This document shows positions 37,713 through 46,083 of a stretch of 64,000 nucleotides of DNA, in pieces. The notes beneath the pieces are model-generated. The model searched no databases. It was given only the letters and a program-made list of their open reading frames with translations, and had not been told where the DNA came from. How positions within the stretch are numbered: position 1 is the first letter of the stretch; the number at the start of each line of letters is the position of its first letter. A program made the translations under genes and the position numbers. This stretch comes from Nocardiopsis quinghaiensis (GTDB lineage: Bacteria > Actinomycetota > Actinomycetes > Streptosporangiales > Streptosporangiaceae): contig NZ_VWVU01000007.1 of assembly GCF_008638365.1 (NCBI RefSeq), positions 1 to 64,000 on the forward strand, given 5' to 3'.

Positions 37713-38603
37713 TCAGCCCTTGATCCCGGCACCCGCCACGCCCGTGACGATGTGCCTCTGGAACAGCAGGAAGACGATGAGCAGGGGGATGGCGCCCAGC
37801 ACGGCGGAGGCCATGACCTGGGCGTACTGGATTCCGTACTGCCCCAGGACGGTGCCCAGCCCGACGGGGAGGGTCATCATCTCCGGATCGTTGGTCACGA
37901 TGAACGGCCACAGGAAGTTGTTCCAGGCACCGATGAAGGTGAAGATGCCCACGGCGGTGAGGATGGGCCGGGACAGCGGCAGGATGACGCTCCACAGCAC
38001 GCGCACGGACCCGGCGCCGTCGATCCTGGCCGCGTCCTCGTAGTCGCGCGGGATGGCGTCGAAGAACCGCTTGAGGATGAACACGAAGACCGGGGCGACC
38101 ACCTGCGGGAGCGCGACGCCCCAGTAGGTGTCCACCAGGCCGAGCTGGGTCATCAGGACGAACTGCGGCACGATCAGGGTCTGCGGCGGGATGAGGATGC
38201 CGCCGATGATCAGGGCGAACAGCCAGGAGCGGCCCCGGAAGTCGAACCGGGAGAACCCGTAGGCGGCCAGCACGCACACCACCAGGGTGAGCGCGGTGAC
38301 GATCACGGTGATGATCAGCGAGTTCATGGTCCACCGGATGATGTCCCCGCGCCCCAGGACCTGCGCGTAGGCCTCGAAGGTGGCGTCGGGGGTGAACCAG
38401 GCGGGCGGCATGGCGGTCGTCTCGCCCTCGGGTTTGACCGAGGTGGCGAACGCCCACAGCAGCGGGACGAGCCAGAGGAGGGCGGCCAGGGCGGCGACCG
38501 TGTACAGGGCGGTGGAGCCCACCGTGACGCGCCGCCGCCGGAGGGGTCGTGCGGGGGCGGACGCCGCGGTCGGTGCGGCGGGCCGGGTGGTGGAGGTGAC
38601 CAT
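37713..38603 (-). CDS. Carbohydrate ABC transporter permease (MalG-like)
   Basis: A 296-residue permease of the binding-protein-dependent sugar transport family, with six hydrophobic segments starting at ALYTVAALAALLWLVPLLWAF. The EAA loop is visible as DYEDAARIDGAGSVRVLWSVILPLSRP. The C-terminus IVTGVAGAGIKG is typical of MalG-type subunits of actinobacterial oligosaccharide importers. It is the inner-membrane partner of the permease immediately upstream, 2 nt away. No ATPase gene of this family adjoins, so a shared MsiK-type ATPase encoded elsewhere would energise it, as is known for Streptomyces importers. Confidence 0.92.
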   Translation of the reverse strand: MVTSTTRPAAPTAASAPARPLRRRRVTVGSTALYTVAALAALLWLVPLLWAFATSVKPEGETTAMPPAWFTPDATFEAYAQVLGRGDIIRWTMNSLIITVIVTALTLVVCVLAAYGFSRFDFRGRSWLFALIIGGILIPPQTLIVPQFVLMTQLGLVDTYWGVALPQVVAPVFVFILKRFFDAIPRDYEDAARIDGAGSVRVLWSVILPLSRPILTAVGIFTFIGAWNNFLWPFIVTNDPEMMTLPVGLGTVLGQYGIQYAQVMASAVLGAIPLLIVFLLFQRHIVTGVAGAGIKG

Positions 38604-38605
38604 GG

Positions 38606-39553
38606 TCAGGCCTCCTTCCGGGAGAACAGGCGGAACTGGGCGATGGACGCGGCGATGATCAGGACCATGAAGATGTAGGCCATGGACGAGGCCAGGCCGA
38701 CGCGCAGCCCCACGAACCCGGAGTCGTAGATGTACTGGATGACGGTTCGGGTGGCGAAGTTGGGGCCGCCCATGGTCATCAGGTAGATCTGCTCGAACAC
38801 GCGCAGGGACCCGATGAGCTGGAGGACGGTGATGAGCGCGGTGGTACGCGCCAGCAGTGGCAGGGTGATGCGGCCGATGCGCTGCCAGGTCCCCGCACCG
38901 TCGATGGACGCCGCCTCGTAGACCTCCTTGGGGATGGACTGCATGGCGGCCAGGTACAGCAGGTAGTTGAAGCCGACCTGCCACCAGGCGGTGGCGATGA
39001 CCACGGAGAACATCGCCGTGTCCTCGCTGAAGAGCCACTCGGGGCCCTGGACGCCGAACCGGGCCAGGGTGCCGTTGAACAGGCCCAGGCTCGGGTTGTA
39101 CATCCAGTTCCAGATGAGGGTCATCACCGCGACCGGGAGCACGAACGGCGCGAAGAACGACAGTCGCAGGAACCATCCGAGCCTGCGGGCGTGGTCGGTC
39201 AGCAGTGCCATGCCGAGCGCGAGCAGGACCATCAGGGGCACGCTCAGGACCGTGAACCACAGCGTGTTCCACAGGGAGTCGTACAGGGCCGGGTCGGTCA
39301 GGCTCTCCCGCCAGTTGGCCGTCCCCACGAAGGAGAGCGGCCCTCCGGCCAGGCTGCGGTCGGTGAAGGCGTAGCCGAGGCCGACGACGGCGGGCCACAG
39401 CAGGAAGAGGAGGTAGAAGGCGAGGAAGGGCAGGACGAACCACAGGCCGGTCCACGTGGTCGGCCCGCGGCGTACGTCGACGAGGTCGCGTGCTGCGCTC
39501 GGGGGCGCGCCGGGGGATGTGCGCGGCTCGGGAGCGCTGGTCTGGCTGGTCAT
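38606..39553 (-). CDS. Carbohydrate ABC transporter permease (MalF-like)
   Basis: A 315-residue permease with six or seven membrane segments (TGLWFVLPFLAFYLLFLLWPAVVGLGYAF at residues 34-62) and the EAA loop VYEAASIDGAGTWQRIGRITLPLLAR. The long N-terminal leader before the first helix is proline-rich and polar. It pairs with the MalG-like protein, and both follow the binding protein gene, 10 nt upstream. Substrate inferred from the operon: arabino-oligosaccharides. Confidence 0.92.
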   Translation of the reverse strand: MTSQTSAPEPRTSPGAPPSAARDLVDVRRGPTTWTGLWFVLPFLAFYLLFLLWPAVVGLGYAFTDRSLAGGPLSFVGTANWRESLTDPALYDSLWNTLWFTVLSVPLMVLLALGMALLTDHARRLGWFLRLSFFAPFVLPVAVMTLIWNWMYNPSLGLFNGTLARFGVQGPEWLFSEDTAMFSVVIATAWWQVGFNYLLYLAAMQSIPKEVYEAASIDGAGTWQRIGRITLPLLARTTALITVLQLIGSLRVFEQIYLMTMGGPNFATRTVIQYIYDSGFVGLRVGLASSMAYIFMVLIIAASIAQFRLFSRKEA

Positions 39554-39563
39554 GGTGGGCTCC

Positions 39564-40895
39564 CTACACCGGTGACGGCACGGTCAGCAGATCGCGGATG
39601 GTCCCTTTGAGCTGTGCGAGCGCCTGCTCCGGGGTCTGGGTGCCCTGGTGCAGGGTGGTCAGCGCGCCGGTGGCCTCCTCCTGGAGGCGCCCCGCCGAGC
39701 CGCTGAACCAGGCCTGCGGCTCGAACTGGACGTTCTCGGCGGCCTCGCGGTACTCGGCCTGGGGGTGCAGTTCGTCGTACTCGGGGCTCTCCACGACCGG
39801 CTGGTAGGCGGGGATGTGCCCGCCCCTCGCCCAGGTGAGGCTGTTGCGCAGCATCCACGCGGCGTACTCGACGGCGGCCCGGGTGCGTTCGGGGTCGCGG
39901 TCGCGCTGGTGCGGGAACACGTAGCAGTGGGAGTCGCCGCGTGTGCGGTGGTTGCCGAACACGGCCGGGAACTGGGTGGCGGAGAACCCCACGCCGGTGG
40001 CCTCCAGCGTCGGGATCTCCCAGTTGCCGTGGATCATCAGTCCGGCCTGGCCGTTCGCCAGGTTGGCGGCGGTGTCGGCGGCCATGGAGTGGCGGGGCGC
40101 CAGCCCCTCCTCCGAGAGCCGGTAGAGCACCTCCATCGCGGCCAGGGCCTTGTCGTCGTCCATCTCGTAGTCGTCCTCGCCGAGGACGAGCTCGCCGTCC
40201 TGCTGGCGGTAGAGCGCCCAGAAGTTGGACCAGGGCCCCCAGGTGTCGACGGACACGCCGTAGGTGCCGGTGACGGCCTTGATCTCGCGGAGCATGTCGA
40301 AGTACTCCTCCGCCCCCGAGACCTCCATGAGCCGGTCGTCGGCGTCCAGCAGGCCCGCCTGGCGGCACACGTCCAGGTGGTAGTACTGGATCAGCACGTG
40401 GGTGTCGATGGGGATGGCGTACAGCCGGCCGTCGAAGAAGCACTTGTCCCAGATGTTGGGCAGCACCACGGTGTCGTCGATGCCCGCCTCGGCCAGCATC
40501 GCCGGGTCGACCGGGTCCAGCAGCCGGCCCGGTGCCAGGCTCTCCAGCCGGGACACGTGCGAGGTCGCGATGTCGGCGCCGCGACCGCCCGCGGCTCCCA
40601 TGGCCACCTTGGTGTAGAAGGGCGCGCCCCAGGTGAAGGTGGTAGCGCGGAAGTCGATGTCGGTGTGCTCGGCCTCGTAGGCGTCGTGCATCTCGATCAT
40701 CCGCAGGCCGTCACCGCCCGCGAACAGGTTCCACTGGCGCAGTCTGGTCTGCCCGCTGATGAGGGTGTCGGGAGGGGCGCAGCCCGTGGCGGCCACTCCC
40801 GCGGCGGCCAGGGCCCCGGTGACGAAGGCCCTGCGGCCCGGCCCCGTGGGAGGAATCGGTGGGGGTGTCTGGTGTGGGGGTGGTGCGGAGCGCAT
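39564..40895 (-). CDS. Extracellular sugar-binding lipoprotein, Tat-type signal
   Basis: A 443-residue family 1 extracellular solute-binding protein. The leader has a twin-arginine motif and a lipobox, GRRAFVTGALAAAGVAATGC, so it is likely exported folded and lipid-anchored. The mature part has the usual SBP pattern (YEAEHTDIDFRATTFTWG, ADIATSHVSRLESLAPGRLLDPV, GLMIHGNWEIPTLEATGVGFSATQFPAV). It should deliver arabinose oligomers to the two permeases downstream. ATG at 40895 with AAGGAGAACACC. A 90-nt gap holding a perfect hairpin separates it from araA. Confidence 0.92.
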   Translation of the reverse strand: MRSAPPPHQTPPPIPPTGPGRRAFVTGALAAAGVAATGCAPPDTLISGQTRLRQWNLFAGGDGLRMIEMHDAYEAEHTDIDFRATTFTWGAPFYTKVAMGAAGGRGADIATSHVSRLESLAPGRLLDPVDPAMLAEAGIDDTVVLPNIWDKCFFDGRLYAIPIDTHVLIQYYHLDVCRQAGLLDADDRLMEVSGAEEYFDMLREIKAVTGTYGVSVDTWGPWSNFWALYRQQDGELVLGEDDYEMDDDKALAAMEVLYRLSEEGLAPRHSMAADTAANLANGQAGLMIHGNWEIPTLEATGVGFSATQFPAVFGNHRTRGDSHCYVFPHQRDRDPERTRAAVEYAAWMLRNSLTWARGGHIPAYQPVVESPEYDELHPQAEYREAAENVQFEPQAWFSGSAGRLQEEATGALTTLHQGTQTPEQALAQLKGTIRDLLTVPSPV

Positions 40896-40920
40896 GGTGT
40901 TCTCCTTGCGCTGGGGGGTC

Positions 40921-40942
40921 GAAGAGCTCCCCGGAGCTCTTC
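40921..40942 (-). other. Hairpin in the araA to binding-protein gap
   Basis: GAAGAGCTCC and GGAGCTCTTC are perfect inverted arms of 10 bp around a 2-nt centre. It lies in the only large internal gap of the operon, immediately after araA and before the importer genes. It may be a processing or attenuation element that changes the ratio of enzyme to transporter transcripts; it has no U-tract. Confidence 0.55.
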
Positions 40943-40985
40943 GTGGGGGGTGTGGGGATGCGCCGGGGCGCCTGGTGCCTCCGGG

Positions 40986-42422
40986 TCAGACCCGGACGTA
41001 CTCGATACCGGAGAGCTCGCACAGGACACGCCAGTCCTCGGCGCGGGCACCGGTGTTCATGACCATGTGGTGGGTGCCGCCCGCGCGGAGCCAGGAGTCC
41101 ATGCACTCCCGCACTCCCGTCTCGGGGCGGAACTGTCCGTAGGGCATCTCCAGGGACGGCAGCTCGGGTGCGTCGACGACCTCGCCCTCGGCCACGACCA
41201 GGCGGAACCTCTCACCGCCGAGGGAGACCAGGGAGGCGAGGGTGGCCGGCCCCGGGCGGTAGCGGAAGAGGATCGTGGGCGGGTCGGCGAGGCCGCCGAT
41301 GCCCAGTGGTCGCTTGATCAGCCGGACGGGCTCGTCCTCGCGCGCGATCCTCCAGTTGCCCTCGCCCATGTGGCTCATGAGGATGGAGTCACTGGGGAAG
41401 TCCATCGCGTACATCTCGGTGAAGTGGCCGTCTCCGGCGAGCTGGTGGCCCGCGTAGACGATCGAGGCGGCCAGGACGTCGCCCTCGCCCGCGAACCCGT
41501 ATCCCTTGGCCATCAGGGTGGAGGCGGCGGCCATCGGCAGCCGGGTGAAGCGGCCGTCCTCCCCGATCGCGTCGAAGTGGGTGGAGTAGGCGCCGCACCC
41601 CGTCTCCTCCAGCAGCCGTTCGATTCCCAGCTGCATGCGGGCGTGGTCGACGCGCTCCTCCTTGGACAGCCGCCCGTCCACCTCCAGGGCCGTGTCCTCC
41701 CAGGCCATGAGGTCGCGGACCTCCTCCTCGGGCAGGTCGGCCATCGTCCGGTGCAGGGTGCCCGGCGCGATGACGTGGACCTCGGGGCCGAGCTTGCGCA
41801 GCAGGGCGCTCTCGTCCACCCGGGCGTCGCCCATGCCGTTCATCGGGTAGCCGAACACGCCGACCCGGAGGGAGCGCAGCGCGCTGACCGCGCGGGCCGC
41901 CCTGGCCCAGCGGTCCACACGCGCGGCGAACTCCGGGCTCCGCCACTCGCCGGTGATGACGTCGAAGGACAGGCCGGCGCGCACCATGGCGTTGGCGGTG
42001 TCCTGCGCCCCGTGGATGCCCTGGTTGTAGGTCATGTCGTCCATGTCCCAGGAGGGGCTGACCGCGGGGTCGGGCTGGATGTTCGCCAGTGCGACGGGCA
42101 GCCGCATCTGGCCGAACATCCGGGTGACGCGCAGGGAGGGGCCGTAGGTGAGCATGACGACGAGGACCCCGTCGAGGTCGTCGGCCTCGAACGCGCGCAT
42201 CGCGTTCTCGGCGTCGGCGCGGCCGCGCACCGGCGGGCCGACGGTCCACTCGGCGACGCCGGAGAGCTTCTCGGCGACCCGGGCGGCGTAGGCCGCCTGG
42301 TGCTCGGTGATGCCGGGGATCATGTCGTCGTAGAGCGGCTGCATGATGCCGAGCAGACCGATACGGGGTCTGCGGGTCCGCACGGGCGGGTGCTCGGTGG
42401 CGGGGGGTGTGGGTACGGGCAC
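40986..42422 (-). CDS. araA: L-arabinose isomerase, actinobacterial type
   Basis: A 478-residue isomerase converting L-arabinose to L-ribulose. It belongs to the divergent L-arabinose/L-fucose isomerase fold group found in actinobacteria: RIGLLGIMQPLYDDMIPGITEHQAAYAARVAEKL, DLDGVLVVMLTYGPSLRVTRMF, TYNQGIHGAQDTANAMVRAG, CGAYSTHFDAIGEDGRFTRLPMAAASTLMAKGYGFAGEGDVLAA and MDFPSDSILMSHMGEGNWRI. The Glu and His residues in the last two segments are the likely Mn-binding set. GTG at 42422. It is 9 nt after araD in an araB-araD-araA order. Confidence 0.93.
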   Translation of the reverse strand: MPVPTPPATEHPPVRTRRPRIGLLGIMQPLYDDMIPGITEHQAAYAARVAEKLSGVAEWTVGPPVRGRADAENAMRAFEADDLDGVLVVMLTYGPSLRVTRMFGQMRLPVALANIQPDPAVSPSWDMDDMTYNQGIHGAQDTANAMVRAGLSFDVITGEWRSPEFAARVDRWARAARAVSALRSLRVGVFGYPMNGMGDARVDESALLRKLGPEVHVIAPGTLHRTMADLPEEEVRDLMAWEDTALEVDGRLSKEERVDHARMQLGIERLLEETGCGAYSTHFDAIGEDGRFTRLPMAAASTLMAKGYGFAGEGDVLAASIVYAGHQLAGDGHFTEMYAMDFPSDSILMSHMGEGNWRIAREDEPVRLIKRPLGIGGLADPPTILFRYRPGPATLASLVSLGGERFRLVVAEGEVVDAPELPSLEMPYGQFRPETGVRECMDSWLRAGGTHHMVMNTGARAEDWRVLCELSGIEYVRV

Positions 42423-42431
42423 TGTGTTTCC

Positions 42432-43124
42432 CTACTGACCGTAGACGTTCTGGTACCGGTCGTGGAGCGCGTCGATGTGCTCCTGCGGAAGGCGTTCGAG
42501 GGGTCCGCCCTGGCGGGCGATGTGGATCGTGTGGGCGACGTCCTCGCACATCACCGCGGCCTTGACCGCCGCCTTGGCGCTCCCGCCGACGGTGAACACA
42601 CCGTGGCCGCGCATGAGGACGGCGGGTGAGCGGTGGCCGTCGAGGGTGGCGACCACTCCCCTGCCGATGTCGTCGCCGCCGATGAGCGCGAACGGGCCGA
42701 CGGGGATGTCGCCGCCGAACTCGTCGGCCATCGCGGTGATGACGCAGGGGATGGCCTCACCGCGCGCGGCCCATGCGGTGGCGTAGGGACTGTGCGTGTG
42801 CGCGACACCGCCGACGTCGGGGCGGGCCCGGTAGACGTGGGCGTGGGCGGCGGTGTCGCTGGAGGGCTTGTGCCGCCCCTCGACGACCCGGCCGTCCAGG
42901 TCGCAGACGACCATGTCCTCCGGGGAGAGGTCCTCGTAGGAGACGCCGCTGGGCTTGATCACCATCAGGTCGGCACCGGGTACGCGGGCGGAGACGTTGC
43001 CGCTCGTCCAGGTGACCAGGTTCCACCGCGTGAGCTCGGTGTGCAGGACGCACACGTGGGCGCGCAGGCGCTCCACCTCGTCGCGGTGCTTCCCGGGGAC
43101 CGTCCGGGACGTGTCGGTGGTCAT
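42432..43124 (-). CDS. araD: L-ribulose-5-phosphate 4-epimerase
   Basis: A 230-residue class II aldolase-fold enzyme. It carries the phosphate-binding SGNVSARVPGADLMVIKPSGVSYEDLSPEDMVVCDLDGRVVEG, the zinc ligands in HTHSPYATAWAA, and GHGVFTVGGSAKAAVKAAVMCEDVAHTI. It turns L-ribulose 5-phosphate into D-xylulose 5-phosphate, the entry to the pentose phosphate pathway. The ATG at 43124 overlaps the araB stop by 4 nt (ATGA). Length normal. Confidence 0.93.
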   Translation of the reverse strand: MTTDTSRTVPGKHRDEVERLRAHVCVLHTELTRWNLVTWTSGNVSARVPGADLMVIKPSGVSYEDLSPEDMVVCDLDGRVVEGRHKPSSDTAAHAHVYRARPDVGGVAHTHSPYATAWAARGEAIPCVITAMADEFGGDIPVGPFALIGGDDIGRGVVATLDGHRSPAVLMRGHGVFTVGGSAKAAVKAAVMCEDVAHTIHIARQGGPLERLPQEHIDALHDRYQNVYGQ

Positions 43125-44842
43125 CGGTCCCCCCTCCCGGTGGCGCTCTGGGCGCTTGTCAGGACGGAGTTGCGCAGGGCCCTCAGACGGTGCAGGCTCC
43201 GGCTGCCGCCCCGGCCGAAGTGGTCGTGGAGTTCGGCGTAGACCGCGTACAGCTCGTCGTAGGCGGTGGTCCTGGCCGGGTCGGGGTCGACGGTCTCCTC
43301 GCGGACCCGGCCCATGGCGGCCGAGGCTGCGTGGATGTCGGGGTGGGCCCCCGCGGCGACGGCGGCGTGGATGGCGGCCCCGACCGCGCAGCCGTGTTCG
43401 GAGGCCACGATCTTCAGGGGGCGTCCGAGCACGTCGGCGTAGACCTGCAGGACGAAGGGGTTGCGGACCATGCCGCCGCCGATGGTGAGGTCCCCCACCG
43501 GTACCCCGGAGGCTGCGAAGGCCTCGACGATGGTGCGGGTACCGAAGGCGGTGGCCTCGACCAGGGCCCGGTAGACCTCCTCGGGCCTGGTGGCCAGGGT
43601 CATGCCGACGAGCACGCCGGACAGGTCGTGGTCGACCAGGACCGAGCGGTTGCCGCTGTGCCAGTCCAGGGCGACGAGGCCGTGCCCGCCCACCGGCGCC
43701 TCGGCGGCCTTGTCGGAGAGCAGTTCGTGGACGGTCAGGCCGCGCTCGCGCGCCTCCTCGTGGTAGGCGGGGGGCACGTAGGACTCGGCGAACCAGCCGA
43801 AGACGTCGCCGACGCCGCTCTGTCCCGCCTCGTAGCCCCACGTTCCGGGGGTGATGCCGCCGTGGGCCAGCCCGCACATGCCGGGAACCTCGGCCAGGAC
43901 GTCGGAGTTCATGACGTGGCAGGTGCTGGTGCCCATGATGGCGAGCATCCGCCCGGGTCCGGTGGTCCGCGCGGTGGCGGCGGTGACGTGCGCGTCGATG
44001 TTGCCGATGGCGACGGGGACGCCCTCGGGCAGGCCGGTCCAGCCCGCGGCCTCGGCGGTGAGGGAGCCCGCGCGCTCGCCGAGCTGGGACAGGGGGTGTT
44101 CGAGCTTGTCCCGCACGAAGCCGGTGAAGCGGGGGTCGAGAGCGGCCAGGAAGTCCGTGGAGGGCCAGGCGCCGTCCTGGTGGATGCCCTTGTACCCGGC
44201 GGTGGCGACGTTGCGGGTCTCGTGTCCGCACAGCTGCCAGACGATCCAGTCGGCGCCCTCGATCCAGCGGTCGGTGCGCTCGTACGTCCCGGGATCGTCG
44301 CGCAGGACCTGGAGGGCCTTGGCGAACTGCCACTCCGAGGAGATCCTCCCCCCGTAGCGCGCCAGCCACTTCTCCCCGCGTTCGGCGGCCAGGGCGTTGA
44401 TCTCGTCGGCCTCGGGCTGGGCGGCGTGGTGGCGCCACAGTTTGGGCCAGGCGTGCGGGCGCGGGGCCAGGTCGGGGAGCTCGCACAGGGGGGTGCCGTC
44501 CGTGGTCACCGGAAGGACCGTGCAGGCGGTGAAGTCGGTGCCGATGCCGATGACCTGCCCGGGGGAGGCCCCGGAGATCCGCAGGGCCTCGGGGACGGCG
44601 GTGCGCAGGACCTCGCGGTAGTCCTCGGGGCACTGGAGCGCGGTCTCCGGCTCCAGGGGCTCGTCCGATCCCGGCAGGTGGTCCGTGATGACGCCGTGCC
44701 GGTAGGCGTGTGCCGCGGAGCCGAGTTCGGCGCCGTCGCCGACCCGGACCACGACGGCGCGGCCGGAGAGGGTTCCGAAGTCGACTCCGATGACCACCGG
44801 GTCGGACGGAGGTGAATTGTTAGCGCTCACATTCTGGCCCAA
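43121..44842 (-). CDS. araB: L-ribulokinase
   Basis: A 573-residue FGGY-family kinase phosphorylating L-ribulose with ATP. Motifs: VVIGVDFGTLSGRAVVVRVGDG near residue 17, IGTDFTACTVLPVTTDGTPL, IEGADWIVWQLCG, AGWTGLPEGVPVAIGNIDAHVTAA, MLAIMGTSTCHVM and DLTIGGGMVRNPFVLQVYADVLGRPLKIV. Start is probably the TTG at 44842, 8 nt after an AAGGA site; a GTG at 44830 has no such site. The first codons therefore contain the LacI-type operator at 44818-44831. It is the first gene of the operon. Confidence 0.93.
   Translation of the reverse strand: MGQNVSANNSPPSDPVVIGVDFGTLSGRAVVVRVGDGAELGSAAHAYRHGVITDHLPGSDEPLEPETALQCPEDYREVLRTAVPEALRISGASPGQVIGIGTDFTACTVLPVTTDGTPLCELPDLAPRPHAWPKLWRHHAAQPEADEINALAAERGEKWLARYGGRISSEWQFAKALQVLRDDPGTYERTDRWIEGADWIVWQLCGHETRNVATAGYKGIHQDGAWPSTDFLAALDPRFTGFVRDKLEHPLSQLGERAGSLTAEAAGWTGLPEGVPVAIGNIDAHVTAATARTTGPGRMLAIMGTSTCHVMNSDVLAEVPGMCGLAHGGITPGTWGYEAGQSGVGDVFGWFAESYVPPAYHEEARERGLTVHELLSDKAAEAPVGGHGLVALDWHSGNRSVLVDHDLSGVLVGMTLATRPEEVYRALVEATAFGTRTIVEAFAASGVPVGDLTIGGGMVRNPFVLQVYADVLGRPLKIVASEHGCAVGAAIHAAVAAGAHPDIHAASAAMGRVREETVDPDPARTTAYDELYAVYAELHDHFGRGGSRSLHRLRALRNSVLTSAQSATGRGDR
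44818..44832 (-). promoter_or_regulatory. LacI-type operator across the start of araB
   Basis: TGTTAGCGCTCACAT on the plus strand (TGTGAGCGCTAACA read in the direction of araB), a palindromic GalR/LacI-family operator centred on AGCGCT. It falls on codons 5-9 of araB if the TTG start is used. An identical 15-mer precedes the LacI gene. Confidence 0.8.
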
Positions 44843-44921
44843 GGGGAAGTCCTTCCACGAGGGGGCGGGCGGGGACGGCAGGGACGGGGTCAGGGCCGGG
44901 GATGGAGGAGGGGACGGGGGG

Positions 44922-45968
44922 TCACGGCGGAGGGGGCCCGCTGCTGCCCCGGATCCGCAGCCGGGCCGGGACGACCCTGCGCGCGGTTCCGGAGGAGGCC
45001 GTCGAGCCGTTGCGCTCGGTTCCGATCTCGCCGAGCAGCAGTGCCAGGCTCTCCTTGCCCACCTGGGCGAAGTCCTGGAAGACGGTGGTCAGGGACGGTG
45101 TGAGGAACTCGGCCTCGGGAACGTCGTCGAAGCCGACCACGCTGATGTCCCCGGGCACGTTCAGCCCCGCCTCGTGCAGGGCGCGCAGTACTCCTATCGC
45201 CATCTGGTCGTTGCCCACGAAGATCGCCGTGACACGCTCCCCCGCGGCCCGCCGGGCCACCAGCGAGTGGCCGAGTGCGTAGCCCGACCGGGGGCTCCAG
45301 TCGCCCTGGAGCGGTTCGGAGACCGGTGCGCCGGCCTCCGCCAGCGCCCGGCGCCAGCCGACCACGCGGGCCTCCGACTCCAGCCACAGGGGGTCGCCCT
45401 CGATGTGGTGGACGGTCGTGTGTCCGAGTTCCAGCAGGTGGCGGACGGCGTCGTGGGCGCCCTGGACCTGGTCGACGCAGACGACGGGAAGGCCCGATCC
45501 CTCACCGCCCTCGACCGCGACCAGGGGACGGGGCCCGGGCAGCGCGGCCAGGGCATCGACCAGGCTGCGCTGGGGGGCGATCGCGACGCAGCCCTCGACC
45601 GACTGCTGGATCAGGTACTCGGCGGCCGTGACGATCCCGTCCGGCGACACGTCGTCGAGGCTGACCATGCTCAGGAAGTAGCCCGCCTCGCGTGCCGCGC
45701 GCTCGATCCCCGCCAGGGTCTGGGCCGGACCGAAGAGCGTGGTGTCGAAGGCGATGACGCCGAGCACGTTGGTGCGGCGGGTGACCAGGGCGCGCGCGGT
45801 GGAGTTGCGGTGGTATCCGAGTTCGTCGATCGCGCTCCGCACCCGGAGCACCGTCTCCTCGCGGACGTTGGGGTGGCCGTTGACGACCCGGGACACCGTC
45901 TGGTGGGAGACACCGGCCAGCCGGGCCACGTCCGCCATGACGGGGGTACGGCCACCTGGTGGATTCAT
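44922..45968 (-). CDS. LacI-family regulator of the arabinose operon
   Basis: A 348-residue repressor. Residues 13-60 hold the helix-turn-helix and hinge (MADVARLAGVSHQTVSRVVNGHPNVREETVLRVRSAIDELGYHRN). The rest is a sugar-binding periplasmic fold (VLGVIAFDTTLFGPAQTLAGIERAAREAGY, ERVTAIFVGNDQMAIGVLRALHEAGLNVPGDISVVGFDDVPEAEFLTPSLTTVFQDF). ATG at 45968 has GGAGGTG upstream; an upstream in-frame GTG exists but lacks this site. It is transcribed in the same direction as araB, 79 nt ahead, with its own operator, so autoregulation and control of araB by the same site are likely. Effector inferred to be arabinose or an arabino-oligosaccharide. Confidence 0.92.
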   Translation of the reverse strand: MNPPGGRTPVMADVARLAGVSHQTVSRVVNGHPNVREETVLRVRSAIDELGYHRNSTARALVTRRTNVLGVIAFDTTLFGPAQTLAGIERAAREAGYFLSMVSLDDVSPDGIVTAAEYLIQQSVEGCVAIAPQRSLVDALAALPGPRPLVAVEGGEGSGLPVVCVDQVQGAHDAVRHLLELGHTTVHHIEGDPLWLESEARVVGWRRALAEAGAPVSEPLQGDWSPRSGYALGHSLVARRAAGERVTAIFVGNDQMAIGVLRALHEAGLNVPGDISVVGFDDVPEAEFLTPSLTTVFQDFAQVGKESLALLLGEIGTERNGSTASSGTARRVVPARLRIRGSSGPPPP

Positions 45969-46021
45969 CCGAACGACACCTCCGGGCCATGAGCGGGAAA
46001 CACCTGTGATGTGTGCAACAG

Positions 46022-46036
46022 TGTTAGCGCTCACAT
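46022..46036 (-). promoter_or_regulatory. LacI-type operator upstream of the regulator gene
   Basis: TGTTAGCGCTCACAT, identical to the site at araB, 54 nt before the start of the regulator gene. Confidence 0.8.
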
Positions 46037-46083
46037 GGAGGAAGTCAACCCCCCTTCCCGAATCGAGGGGACCGGTACCGGCC

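Noticed and set aside
39648-42629. Long plus-strand open frame opposite the binding-protein, araA and araD genes
   Set aside because: Same reason: mirrors the GC pattern of real genes on the other strand.
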